Origin: JACJYE01 sp964432875
GTDB taxonomy: Bacteria; Bacteroidota; Bacteroidia; Chitinophagales; Saprospiraceae
Length of the DNA: 17,280 nt
NCBI GenBank assembly: GCA_964432875.1
Contig: CAYSPJ010000109.1
Location: forward strand, 1 to 17,280
Direction of reading: 5' to 3'
Below are positions 4,798 through 12,752 of this stretch, one piece after another (the first letter of the stretch is position 1; each line of letters begins with the position of its first letter). Both the position numbers and the translations under genes were made by a program. The notes beneath the pieces were generated by a model. That model worked only from the letters and a program-made list of their open reading frames with translations. It had not been told where the DNA came from and ran no database searches.

Positions 4798-7410
4798 TTA
4801 CTGCTTCCTCATCGTCATGGCCAAGTGCAGGATAGAGAGGTCATCGGCTGAAAGCAGCTCAGCCATGGGGTTCTTGGGGGTAAAACGCAGCCTGGTTTCC
4901 TGCCCTGGCAGCAAGTCGAAATAATTATCCTCAAAGAAGCCTTCCGCTTTTTCAAATTGCAGGAAGACATTCTTGGCCAGGGCATCGGTGCTCAAGCGGA
5001 GGAGGTAGCTGCCATCCTCCTGCGCTTCTACTATCGCGCTGATAGCCGGCTGTGGCGGGAGCTTCAGCTGCTTTGGCTCCGTAAAATAATAAAGGTTTTC
5101 GTGCAACAATCCGTCCTGGTCATACAAGCGAGCCCGCAGCACAGCTTGGTTTTTGTCGCCAAAAACCCGGAATTGGCTTAGCGGGAAGCGGACGGACAAG
5201 AGGGCGCTATCGGGTGAAAGGCGGGCATCCTGGGCGTAAAACCATCGCGTATTGCCGTCGAAGTCCATTAGCTCCAAAGTGAGGCGTGCCATAAATGCTT
5301 CCGGCCGCCCCGACACGACATAGAGGTCGAGCAAGTCATTTTGATCGATAAAGGCCACGGTTTCGCGCTGGTAGGCCTTCTTGACGAAGTAGTGCATGGC
5401 CTTCCAGCGCCGGTAGTAATCGATGCCCGACCAGGAGGCCACCGGCCAGCAATCGTTGAGCTGCCAGTAGAGCGTGCCCATACAGTAGGGCTTGGCCGTG
5501 AGGTGCGCCTCGATCGCCATTTTGATCGCCTCGGCCTGTAGCAATTGGCCCACGTAGAGGAAGTGGTCGAAGCGCGGCGGCAGTTTATACCAGTCTTTCA
5601 TATACGAACGGATGCGCAGGTTGCCGATGCCGCTGCGCTGGTGCGAAGCCATAACCTCAGACTCGATGTCGTGGTCTTCCGGCAAGGTATACTGCTGTAC
5701 GCTTTGAAACTCGGGGAAAGACTGAAAGCCGTACTCGCTCACAAAACGGCTGACATTCTTGCGGAAGTCGCGAAAGGGGTGCTCGGCATGCCACACCCCC
5801 CAGTAGTGCGTATCGCCAGAGGTGCTGTTGTTGGTAGCGTGGGTGCCGGGGCTGGCAAAAGGCGACGAAGGCCAGTAAAAAGCGCCGGGGTGGTGGGCGG
5901 CCACCATATCTGGGAGCAGTTGATGGAAGACGCGCTCGTAGTCGGCCCAGATCGTTGCGCGCTGCGCCATCGTATAGCGCTGTTTCCAGCCCCAGCCCGA
6001 GGTTTCTTTGTAATGCGCCCAGGCGATGTCGATTTCGTTATTGCCACACCACAGGGCGATGCTAGCATGGTTGCGCAGGCGTTTAATATTATCGATCGCT
6101 TCTTGCTTGACGCTTTCAATAAAGGGGGCATCTCCAGGGTACATACTGCAGGCGAACATGAAATCCTGCCAGACCAGGATGCCCAGCTCGTCGCATATAT
6201 CGTAAAACAGCTTATCCTCATAGATGCCGCCGCCCCACACCCGCAGCATGTTCATGTTGGCATCAGCGGCGGCTTGGATGATCTCGCGGTACCAATCAGG
6301 GCCTACCCGGTTGAGGAAGACGTCGTTGGGGATGTAGTTGGCGCCTTTGGAGAAAACGGGCTTGCCATTGAGCTCAACATAGAAGGAAGAGCCCTGGCTG
6401 TCAGGTTCCTGCACTACGCGGATAGAGCGCAGCCCGATGCGGTGTTCGATGGCGCTGATCGGCTGCCCGCCGCTTTCCAGTACGGCAGACAACTGGTAGA
6501 GGAAAGGTTCGCCCAGCTCTTTGGTCCACCAGAGCTGCGGCTCATCCAGCGTTAATGCCAGGCTGAACTGTTGGCGGCCTGCTTGCAGAGCGACCTCCTG
6601 CCGGGCTAGCAAGCTATCGCCCCAATACACAGCCAGGCTGGCCGCCATGGGCCGCTCTGCCTCTATCTCCAGCTGGGCTTCCAGCCGGGCTTGCTCGGCG
6701 CTGACCGATTGCTGATGGAAATAGGCATCCGTCAGGCGGGCTTCGTCCCAGGCTTTGACCAGGATAGGCCGCCAGATGCCAGAGGTGACCAGCCGGGGCC
6801 CCCAGTCCCAGCCAAAATGATAGCCGGGCTTGCGCACGAAGACGCTCACTTTCTTGTCGCCCATATCGCCATTTTCCGATTGGTCGTTGATGGCGGGCAG
6901 GCCGTAGCCATGGGCTTCCAGCTTTTCCTGCCCGAGCTGTGTGGGCGAATGGAAAAGGATGTAGAGCTCGTTGCTATCGGCGCGCAGATGGGGCTTGATG
7001 TCGGTTTCCCAACGGCGGAAGAAGTTGTCTGCCAGCAGGATGGGCCGGCCATTGAGGTAAACATCGGCATAAGTGTCTAACCCCTGGAATTCCAGGCTGA
7101 TCCGCTCTTTGCTCAACAAGGCGCTATCCAATTGGAAGTTGCAGCGGTAGATCCAGTTTTTCTTGTCGATCCACTGCACTTGCCTTTCGTTTAAACGGTA
7201 GAAAGGGTCCTCGATCAAGCCATTGGCCAACAGGTCGGTATGGACGGAACCGGGGACGGCAGCAGGCAGCCAACCTTCTTCTTCGGCCGCCTTGAATTCC
7301 CACTGTCCAGGCAAAGGGCTGATGATCATAGTATTAGAGGTTTGAGCTTGGCTGGCGGCCAGATAGCCGCCAAGGAACGTGATTAGAAGGAGAGCGATTT
7401 GTTTGAGCAT
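4798..7410 (-). CDS. Secreted beta-mannosidase, glycoside hydrolase family 2
   Basis: This 870-residue enzyme should release terminal beta-1,4-linked mannose from manno-oligosaccharides or N-glycan cores (EC 3.2.1.25). Residues 1-22 are a signal peptide ending ASQAQ, so it acts in the periplasm or outside. Residues about 30-210 are the jelly-roll sugar-binding domain, including GYHFGWDWGPRLVTSGIWRP (197-216), a beta-mannosidase hallmark. An Ig-like domain follows to about 330, then the TIM barrel. LRVWGGGIYEDKLFYDICDE leads to the acid/base Glu459 in WCGNNEID and the nucleophile Glu559 in RFVSEYGFQSFPEF. YWQLNDCWPVASWSGIDY (648-665) completes the active-site region, and beta-sandwich domains end the chain. 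Length is normal for the family. It lies 85 nt downstream of mltG on the same strand, with no polysaccharide-utilisation genes beside it. Substrate is inferred from motifs. Confidence 0.95.
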   Translation of the reverse strand: MLKQIALLLITFLGGYLAASQAQTSNTMIISPLPGQWEFKAAEEEGWLPAAVPGSVHTDLLANGLIEDPFYRLNERQVQWIDKKNWIYRCNFQLDSALLSKERISLEFQGLDTYADVYLNGRPILLADNFFRRWETDIKPHLRADSNELYILFHSPTQLGQEKLEAHGYGLPAINDQSENGDMGDKKVSVFVRKPGYHFGWDWGPRLVTSGIWRPILVKAWDEARLTDAYFHQQSVSAEQARLEAQLEIEAERPMAASLAVYWGDSLLARQEVALQAGRQQFSLALTLDEPQLWWTKELGEPFLYQLSAVLESGGQPISAIEHRIGLRSIRVVQEPDSQGSSFYVELNGKPVFSKGANYIPNDVFLNRVGPDWYREIIQAAADANMNMLRVWGGGIYEDKLFYDICDELGILVWQDFMFACSMYPGDAPFIESVKQEAIDNIKRLRNHASIALWCGNNEIDIAWAHYKETSGWGWKQRYTMAQRATIWADYERVFHQLLPDMVAAHHPGAFYWPSSPFASPGTHATNNSTSGDTHYWGVWHAEHPFRDFRKNVSRFVSEYGFQSFPEFQSVQQYTLPEDHDIESEVMASHQRSGIGNLRIRSYMKDWYKLPPRFDHFLYVGQLLQAEAIKMAIEAHLTAKPYCMGTLYWQLNDCWPVASWSGIDYYRRWKAMHYFVKKAYQRETVAFIDQNDLLDLYVVSGRPEAFMARLTLELMDFDGNTRWFYAQDARLSPDSALLSVRFPLSQFRVFGDKNQAVLRARLYDQDGLLHENLYYFTEPKQLKLPPQPAISAIVEAQEDGSYLLRLSTDALAKNVFLQFEKAEGFFEDNYFDLLPGQETRLRFTPKNPMAELLSADDLSILHLAMTMRKQ

Positions 7411-7495
7411 AGTCGAATAAGCGTTTGTTTGATGGCGATGGGATCGTTGAGGAAGCGTATCGGCTTTCGCAAAATCTCACCTCAAAAGGGTCGTG

Positions 7496-8527
7496 TTACC
7501 GCAGCCCCCTCTGCTTCAGATTTTCCCGATAGCGGGCGGCATTCTGATTGTGCGCAGCCAGGGTTATAGCAAAAGCATGCAAGCCCGAGCCGTCTCCTAC
7601 CGCACAGAAATAGAGATATTCGTGCTGCTCGGGGTTCAGCACGGCGTCGATGCTCCCGATGGAAGTCATCGTGATGGGGCCGGGCGGCAAGCCCGCATAT
7701 ATATAGGTGTTGTAGGGCGAGTCGAACTGAGTATGGTAGTAAGTCACCCGGGGCGTCTCGAAGTCGCGGGTGGCGAAGACCGAGGTAGGATCGGCCTGGA
7801 GGCGCATGCCGATGCGTAGGCGATTGAGATAAACCCCGGCGATGCGGGGGCGCTCTTCGCTGCGCAAGCTTTCCTTCTCGACGATGGAAGCCAGGGCATA
7901 GACTTCTTTGGGCGAAAGCCCCAGGGCCTGGGCTTTCGCCCGGCGCTCATTCTTGCTCCAGAAGGCTTCGTGCTCTTTGATCATGCGCGCCATGAAGCTC
8001 CGGGGCGTGGTGTTCCAATAGAACTCGTAAGTATTGGGGATGAAGAGCGACATCAAATCGTCCTGATTATAGCCGATGGAATCCAGGTAGGCTTCATCCT
8101 GAAACAAGGCCCATATCTCCAGTGAATCTGGCTCGATAAACCGGGCGGCTTTGGCCGCTACGTTTTCAATCAGGCGCTCGTTGGTCAGCACGACTTTGAC
8201 CGGGGCTTGCGGGCCCGAGCGCAGATGCCGGATCAGCTTAATGGCGTTCCAACCCGGCTGGATTTCGTAGCGCCCTGCCCGCATCGGGTAGCGCTGATAC
8301 GCCATCCGCTCGGCCAACATGCGGAAGATCCGCTCATCGGGCACAAAGCCTCCGGATTTGAGCAGTTCGGTCACGGCCTCGAAGTCCGAATGGCTCGGTA
8401 TCTCGACAAAATAGCTGGGCAGCCCCTTGGGCACGCCAGGCCCGCTGATGAACTTCCGATACAGGAAAAGCCCCGTGGCCAGGATCGACAAGGCGATGGC
8501 CAGGGCAATGACGCTTTTTCTTCTCAT
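7496..8527 (-). CDS. mltG: Endolytic murein transglycosylase MltG
   Basis: This 343-residue inner-membrane enzyme cleaves nascent glycan strands and is thought to set glycan length during peptidoglycan synthesis. Residues 1-4 are basic and 5-23 form one membrane segment, leaving the rest in the periplasm. A LysM-like region (about 38-105: FEAVTELLKSGG, AGRYEIQPGWNAIKLIRHL) precedes the YceG catalytic domain. The signature ALASIVEKES is at 211-220. Glu217 corresponds to catalytic Glu218 of the E. coli protein, and LQADPTSVFA (243-252) and LPPGPITMTSIGSIDA are conserved. Length matches the family. It starts 14 nt after the panB stop, so the two are probably one transcript. In other bacteria mltG has different neighbours, so the pairing is not a known functional link. 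Confidence 0.95.
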   Translation of the reverse strand: MRRKSVIALAIALSILATGLFLYRKFISGPGVPKGLPSYFVEIPSHSDFEAVTELLKSGGFVPDERIFRMLAERMAYQRYPMRAGRYEIQPGWNAIKLIRHLRSGPQAPVKVVLTNERLIENVAAKAARFIEPDSLEIWALFQDEAYLDSIGYNQDDLMSLFIPNTYEFYWNTTPRSFMARMIKEHEAFWSKNERRAKAQALGLSPKEVYALASIVEKESLRSEERPRIAGVYLNRLRIGMRLQADPTSVFATRDFETPRVTYYHTQFDSPYNTYIYAGLPPGPITMTSIGSIDAVLNPEQHEYLYFCAVGDGSGLHAFAITLAAHNQNAARYRENLKQRGLR

Positions 8528-8541
8528 GCTTGGTCTTTTTG

Positions 8542-9357
8542 TTAGTATTGTTCTTTGTCATTGGGGAAATCTCGCGAGCGCACATCCTCGGCATAATGCT
8601 CGACGGCGCCTTTGATCGCATCGAACAAGTCCAGATAGCGGCGCAGGAAGCGCGGCTGGAAATCTTTAGTGATGCCGAGCATATCGTGAGTGACCAGTAC
8701 TTGCCCATCTACCTCCCGGCCGGCACCAATGCCGATGACCGGGATGAGGACCTTAGCTGCCACTTGTTTGGCCAGTTTGGCGGGGATTTTTTCCAGCACC
8801 AGCGCAAAGCAACCGAGCTCTTGCAGCAATTGGGCATCCTCCAGTAGCTTTTCCGCTTCCGCTTCTTCCTTGGCCCGCACGGTATAGGTGCCGAATTTAT
8901 AGATCGATTGAGGCGTAAGCCCCAGGTGCCCCATTACCGGCACCCCGGCGGAGAGGATGCGCCGGATGGACTCTTCGACTTCCTTGCCGCCTTCCACCTT
9001 TACCGCATGAGCGCCAGATTCCTTCATGATGCGGATGGCCGACTCGAGCGCCACCCGGGAATTGCCCTGGTAGGAGCCAAAGGGCAAGTCCACCACTACC
9101 AAGGCGCGCTTGACCGCCCGGACTACCGAGGAGGCATGATAGATCATCTGGTCCAGCGTGATGGGCAAGGTCGTCTCATGGCCGGCCATGACGTTGGAGG
9201 CCGAATCGCCGACTAGCAGCACGTCGATGCCTGCTTCGTCCAGGATACGGGCCAGGGAAAAGTCGTAAGCCGTGAGCATGGCGATTTTTTCGCCCTGCTC
9301 CTTCATGGCTTGCAATACGTGGGTGGTCACCCGCTTGATATCTTTGTGAACAGACAT
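8542..9357 (-). CDS. panB: 3-methyl-2-oxobutanoate hydroxymethyltransferase (ketopantoate hydroxymethyltransferase)
   Basis: PanB adds a hydroxymethyl group from 5,10-methylene-tetrahydrofolate to 2-oxoisovalerate, the first committed step of pantothenate and CoA synthesis, in the cytoplasm. From the ATG at 9355-9357 the protein has 271 residues, normal for the family. Metal-ligand aspartates are Asp51 (VGDSAS) and Asp90 (VDLPFGSYQ). KVEGG (120-124) and GHLGLTPQ (143-150) bind substrate. Glu189 (LEKIP) matches the catalytic Glu181 of E. coli. GIGAG (209-213) closes the barrel. The frame stays open to 9426, but the extra 23 residues are not family-like and a promoter-like motif lies inside that stretch, so I chose the internal ATG. 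mltG follows after 14 nt. Confidence 0.96.
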   Translation of the reverse strand: MSVHKDIKRVTTHVLQAMKEQGEKIAMLTAYDFSLARILDEAGIDVLLVGDSASNVMAGHETTLPITLDQMIYHASSVVRAVKRALVVVDLPFGSYQGNSRVALESAIRIMKESGAHAVKVEGGKEVEESIRRILSAGVPVMGHLGLTPQSIYKFGTYTVRAKEEAEAEKLLEDAQLLQELGCFALVLEKIPAKLAKQVAAKVLIPVIGIGAGREVDGQVLVTHDMLGITKDFQPRFLRRYLDLFDAIKGAVEHYAEDVRSRDFPNDKEQY

Positions 9358-9377
9358 AGCCTTGTTTTTTGAGGCTG

Positions 9378-9402
9378 CAAGATATGAATTTAGTCGTTCA
9401 AA
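9378..9402 (-). promoter_or_regulatory. Possible promoter of panB-mltG
   Basis: On the minus strand TTTG (9399-9402) precedes TATCTTG (9378-9384), close to the TAnnTTTG -7 element but lacking one T. The 14-nt spacing is short. Transcription from it would begin within about 20 nt of the ATG at 9357, and would exclude the in-frame upstream ATG at 9426, which supports the shorter PanB. Confidence 0.35.
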
Positions 9403-9449
9403 CGTCATTGAAGAAACGGCCCGCAAGCGGGATTTATTCCAGAATGTAT

Positions 9450-9457
9450 TACCTTTG
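9450..9457 (+). promoter_or_regulatory. -7 element ahead of the DUF4249-like gene
   Basis: TACCTTTG at 9450-9457 matches the TAnnTTTG -7 consensus exactly. No clear TTTG -33 element lies at the usual distance. It would produce a leader of about 60 nt before the ATG at 9524, divergent from panB. Confidence 0.4.
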
Positions 9458-9523
9458 GGGGCCCTTAATGAAAAAACTATTTCAATCGCAGCGCATTACA
9501 TCTATATATAAAGTAGCAAAACC

Positions 9524-10531
9524 ATGAAAATAAAGACCGCTTTGGGCAGTTTATTTGCCTCCGCCCTCCTGATATGGGGTTGTACCACCGATTTTGATTT
9601 GGAAGCGGAGTGGAAAGATATCCCCATCGTTTACGCCTTTATCTCTATTCAGGATACGGCCCACTACGTGCGGGTGCAGAAGGCTTTTCTCGAACCCGGC
9701 GGCAATGCCCTGGAAATCGCTCAGATCCCTGATTCGATTTACTACCAGAATATCAATGTGGAATTGGTGAACCTGCAGACCGGGCAGTCCTACACCCTGG
9801 ATAGGGTGGATGGCAACCTGGAGGGCTACCCCAAAGAGGAAGGCGTCTTTGCAGACAGCCCCAATGTGCTGTACAAAGTGCGCGCCAACCAACTCAATCT
9901 AAAGGGTGGGGAGCGCCTGCGCCTGGTACTCAACCGGGGCGATGAGCTACCCCTGGTCACCGCCGAGACGACTGTCGTCACCGAGATCGATTCGGTCACC
10001 TCAGTGCCCAGCCGCAATATCAACCGCTGGTTATATACCGAACTGAAGCAATTGGCCTGGCGGCCCGGCCCGGAAGCCCGCATCTTTGATGCCCGCCTGG
10101 TCATCCACTATCGCGAGTCGCAGCCCTCCAACCCTTCGGTTTTTGAAAGGAAAAGCCTGGAGTGGGTGGTCAACCCCTCGGTTTTTAACGAATCGAACGA
10201 GCCCCGGGTTACCATCAATGCCTCCGGCGATGCCTTTTACCGCTTCATCGGCAACAACATCTCCAAGAGCGTCGGTGAAATCCGGCTGTTTGAGGAGCTG
10301 GAGCTAGTGGTCACTGGTGCCGGCGAAGAGTTGTACCAGTTTGTCCGTTTGCGGCAAGCCAATACCGGTATCACCAGTGCCCAAAATTTGCCGGTTTATA
10401 CCAATATGTCTGAGGGGCTTGGTATTTTTAGCTCGCGTTATACCATGCGCCGTACCGGCATCCGCCTGCAACAGGAAGCCCGCGATTCCCTGATCAATGG
10501 CATCTACACGAAAGACTTGAATTTCCGCTAA
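9524..10531 (+). CDS. DUF4249-like lipoprotein
   Basis: This 335-residue protein carries a lipoprotein signal, residues 1-20, ending LLIWGC with Cys20 as the lipidation site. It is probably attached to the outer membrane, since the following residues TTDFDLEAEW do not resemble a known retention signal. The segment IPIVYAFISIQDTAHYVRVQ (33-52) followed by KAFLEP and PDSIYYQNINVEL resembles DUF4249 proteins of Bacteroidota. There the theme is VVYGLLNPQD-type strands, then xVRINRAFL, and a beta-rich remainder. Those proteins often accompany TonB-dependent receptors, but none is next to this one. The molecular role is unknown. It is a single gene, divergent from panB, with only a weak GGCA/TGCC hairpin and T5 run (10543-10558) as a possible end signal. 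The lipoprotein call is firm; the family call is moderate. Confidence 0.8.
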   Translation: MKIKTALGSLFASALLIWGCTTDFDLEAEWKDIPIVYAFISIQDTAHYVRVQKAFLEPGGNALEIAQIPDSIYYQNINVELVNLQTGQSYTLDRVDGNLEGYPKEEGVFADSPNVLYKVRANQLNLKGGERLRLVLNRGDELPLVTAETTVVTEIDSVTSVPSRNINRWLYTELKQLAWRPGPEARIFDARLVIHYRESQPSNPSVFERKSLEWVVNPSVFNESNEPRVTINASGDAFYRFIGNNISKSVGEIRLFEELELVVTGAGEELYQFVRLRQANTGITSAQNLPVYTNMSEGLGIFSSRYTMRRTGIRLQQEARDSLINGIYTKDLNFR

Positions 10532-10573
10532 GTAAAACCGTGGCACTCCTGCCTTTTTGTCACCCTGCCAGGC

Positions 10574-10620
10574 AATACCTTGTCAGCCTGATGCGCTGTT
10601 TTTTGCGCTAAGCAGGTATT
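10574..10620. repeat. Inverted repeat in the dnaK upstream region
   Basis: Aatacct (10574-10580) pairs with aggtatt (10614-10620). Inside, gcgc (10593-10596) pairs with gcgc (10605-10608) around tgtttttt. It could help end the DUF4249 transcript or act as a protein-binding site for the promoter 40 nt downstream. Confidence 0.4.
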
Positions 10621-10658
10621 TCTGGCACTTTTGTCAGGAAATCTGCGCCGGGCAGGGC

Positions 10659-10676
10659 TTGGCACAGCCCTTGCTA
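10659..10676 (+). promoter_or_regulatory. Sigma-54 (RpoN) promoter of dnaK
   Basis: TTGGCACAGCCCTTGCTA matches the sigma-54 consensus TGGCAC-N5-TTGCW at every key base. The GG of the -24 element is at 10661-10662 and the GC of the -12 element is at 10673-10674, a fixed spacing that chance seldom gives. The start point would be near 10686, leaving a leader of about 40 nt before the dnaK ATG at 10726. Sigma-54 promoters need an AAA+ activator bound upstream; no such regulator gene is in the window. Confidence 0.7.
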
Positions 10677-10683
10677 TGGAATG

Positions 10684-10708
10684 GTTGTCAATTATAATAT
10701 CGGACAAC
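10684..10708 (+). promoter_or_regulatory. Inverted repeat at the start of the dnaK leader
   Basis: GTTGTC (10684-10689) and GACAAC (10703-10708) are perfect 6-bp arms around a 13-nt AT-rich centre. They coincide with the predicted sigma-54 start point. It may be an operator or a hairpin at the 5' end of the mRNA. It is not a CIRCE element, so HrcA control is not supported. Confidence 0.45.
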
Positions 10709-10725
10709 ATTTTAAATCGCATAAC

Positions 10726-12645
10726 ATGGGTAAAATTATTGGGATTGACTTAGGTACCACAAACTCTTGTGTATCGGTGATGGAGGGTAACGAGCCAGTG
10801 GTTATCCCCAACGATGAGGGGAGAAGGACGACACCCTCCGTCGTCGCTTTTATGGATAATGGCGAGCGCAAAATCGGGGATTCCGCCAAACGCCAGGCTA
10901 TCACCAACCCACAGCGCACCGTTTCTTCGATCAAGCGCTTCATGGGCCGCCGCTATGACGAGGTGACTCAAGAACTAACCCACCTGTCTTATAAAGTTCA
11001 GAAAGGTGATAATGACACGCTGCGGGTGGATATCGATGGCCGGCAGTACACGCCGCAGGAAATATCGGCGATGATCTTGCAAAAGATGAAAAAAGTAGCC
11101 GAAGACTTCCTGGGGTCGCCGGTTACCGAAGCGGTAGTGACCGTGCCGGCATATTTCAACGACTCCCAGCGCCAGGCCACCAAAGAAGCTGGCGAAATCG
11201 CAGGGCTCAAAATCAAGCGCATCATCAACGAGCCTACGGCAGCTGCCCTGGCTTATGGCCTGGATAAGCGCAATAAGGATATCACTATCGCCGTCTATGA
11301 CCTCGGCGGGGGTACCTTTGATATCTCTGTCCTGGAGCTGGGCGATGGCGTCTTTGAAGTGAAATCTACCAATGGCGATACCCACTTGGGGGGCGACGAC
11401 TTCGACCGGGTCGTTATCGACTATCTGGCAGATACCTTCAAAAAAGAGGAAAATATTGACCTGCGCAAAGACCCTATGGCTTTGCAGCGCCTTAAGGATG
11501 CGGCGGAAAAAGCCAAAATCGAGCTTTCTGCTTCTTCCGAAACGGAGATCAACTTGCCCTATATCACCGCCGTGGATGGCGTGCCCAAGCACCTGGTGCT
11601 GAAACTGACCCGGGCCAAGTTCGAACAATTGGTTGACCATCTGGTTGCCCGCACGCTGGAGCCTTGCCGCAAGGCCTTGGCCGATGCCAATATGTCCAAA
11701 AACGACATTGACGAGATCATCCTGGTCGGCGGTTCTACCCGCATCCCGCGCATCCAGCAAGCCGTAGAAGAGTTCTTTGGCAAAAAGCCCAACCGCGGTG
11801 TCAACCCCGATGAGGTAGTTGCGGTCGGTGCAGCCATCCAGGGCGGCGTCCTCAGCGGCGATGTCCAGGATGTATTATTGCTGGACGTGACGCCCCTGTC
11901 ATTGGGCATCGAAACCATGGGCGGCGTTTACGACGTGGTCATCGAATCCAACTCGACCATACCAACCAAGAAGTCTAAAGTTTATTCTACGGCTTCGGAC
12001 AATCAGCCCTCGGTAGAAATCCATATCCTGCAAGGTGAGCGCCCCATGGCGAGAGACAACCGGACGGTGGGTCGCTTCATCCTCGACGGCATCCCGTCTG
12101 CGCCACGCGGCTTGCCGCAAATCGAGGTCGCTTTCGATATTGATGCCAATGGTATCTTGCATGTGTCTGCCAAAGACAAAGGCACGGGCAAAGAGCAGTC
12201 TATCCGCATCACGGCTTCCACGGGCTTGTCCAAAGAAGAAGTTGAGCGGATGCGGGCCGAAGCCCAGGCTAATGCCGAGTCAGATAAGGCTGCCCGCGAA
12301 CGAGCCGAAGCGCTGAATGCCGCCGATTCGCTGATTTTCCAAACTGAAAAGCAGCTCAAAGATTACGGCGACAAAATCCCGGCTGACAAAAAGGCGGCGA
12401 TTGAAAGCGCAGTGGCCAACTTGAAAGAGGCACATAAAGCCCAGGATTTGCCACAGATCGAAAGCGCTACGGAAGCGTTAAATGCCGCTTGGCAGGCTGC
12501 TAGCCAAGACCTCTATCAGGCTACTCAACAAGCTGGCGGAGACGATTCCTTCGGCGGAGGTACGGCTGATGCCGGACAGGCAGGCACTGACGCTGATGAT
12601 GTGACCGATGTGGAATTTGAAGAGGTAAACGAAGATAAGAAATAG
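10726..12645 (+). CDS. dnaK: Chaperone DnaK (Hsp70)
   Basis: DnaK is the ATP-dependent cytoplasmic Hsp70, working with DnaJ and GrpE on nascent and heat-damaged proteins. From ATG 10726-10728 the protein has 639 residues, the normal length. The phosphate-1 loop GIDLGTTNSCVSVMEG lies at the N-terminus, DLGGGTFDISVLELGDG near 191-207, and VGGSTRIPRIQ near 335-345. The linker and substrate-binding domain start at DVLLLDVTPLSLGIETMGG, and the chain ends in a Gln/Gly/Asp-rich tail with DVTDVEFEEV. An in-frame ATG at 10681 lies within or before the predicted start of transcription and adds 15 residues foreign to the family, so I rejected it. It is monocistronic: grpE and dnaJ are not adjacent, and a strong terminator follows. 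Confidence 0.99.
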   Translation: MGKIIGIDLGTTNSCVSVMEGNEPVVIPNDEGRRTTPSVVAFMDNGERKIGDSAKRQAITNPQRTVSSIKRFMGRRYDEVTQELTHLSYKVQKGDNDTLRVDIDGRQYTPQEISAMILQKMKKVAEDFLGSPVTEAVVTVPAYFNDSQRQATKEAGEIAGLKIKRIINEPTAAALAYGLDKRNKDITIAVYDLGGGTFDISVLELGDGVFEVKSTNGDTHLGGDDFDRVVIDYLADTFKKEENIDLRKDPMALQRLKDAAEKAKIELSASSETEINLPYITAVDGVPKHLVLKLTRAKFEQLVDHLVARTLEPCRKALADANMSKNDIDEIILVGGSTRIPRIQQAVEEFFGKKPNRGVNPDEVVAVGAAIQGGVLSGDVQDVLLLDVTPLSLGIETMGGVYDVVIESNSTIPTKKSKVYSTASDNQPSVEIHILQGERPMARDNRTVGRFILDGIPSAPRGLPQIEVAFDIDANGILHVSAKDKGTGKEQSIRITASTGLSKEEVERMRAEAQANAESDKAARERAEALNAADSLIFQTEKQLKDYGDKIPADKKAAIESAVANLKEAHKAQDLPQIESATEALNAAWQAASQDLYQATQQAGGDDSFGGGTADAGQAGTDADDVTDVEFEEVNEDKK

Positions 12646-12668
12646 GGCATACGCCCTCTAATATCGCC

Positions 12669-12707
12669 AAAGCCCACTCCAGCGCTTAGCTTGGAGTGGG
12701 CTTTTTT
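12669..12707 (+). terminator. Rho-independent terminator of dnaK
   Basis: Aaagcccactcca (12669-12681) pairs perfectly with tggagtgggcttt (12692-12704), a 13-bp stem with a 10-nt loop, and the T tract continues to 12707. It starts 23 nt past the dnaK stop. On the minus strand only three T follow, so it is weaker for the convergent S46 peptidase gene. Confidence 0.92.
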
Positions 12708-12752
12708 ATGGTGGCAATCGAGGCGCTTTCAGCGTATTGGTTTTGATGCCCT

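Noticed and set aside
5545..6555. 336-codon open frame on the + strand inside the beta-mannosidase gene
   Set aside because: It is antisense to the catalytic barrel of a clear GH2 enzyme. Its composition (runs of Ala, Val, Asp, His) is what the complement of a GC-rich gene gives, and no family features are seen.
9358..9426. N-terminal extension of PanB by 23 residues
   Set aside because: The extension is not family-like, overlaps a promoter-like motif, and the internal ATG gives the normal PanB start.
10684..10708. CIRCE/HrcA operator ahead of dnaK
   Set aside because: The arms GTTGTC/GACAAC do not resemble TTAGCACTC-N9-GAGTGCTAA.
10681..10725. N-terminal extension of DnaK by 15 residues
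   Set aside because: The upstream ATG lies before the predicted sigma-54 start point, and the canonical MGKIIGIDLGTTNS start is at 10726.
10975..11760. 261-codon minus-strand open frame inside dnaK
   Set aside because: It is antisense to conserved DnaK sequence. Long antisense frames are a common by-product of dnaK codon use.
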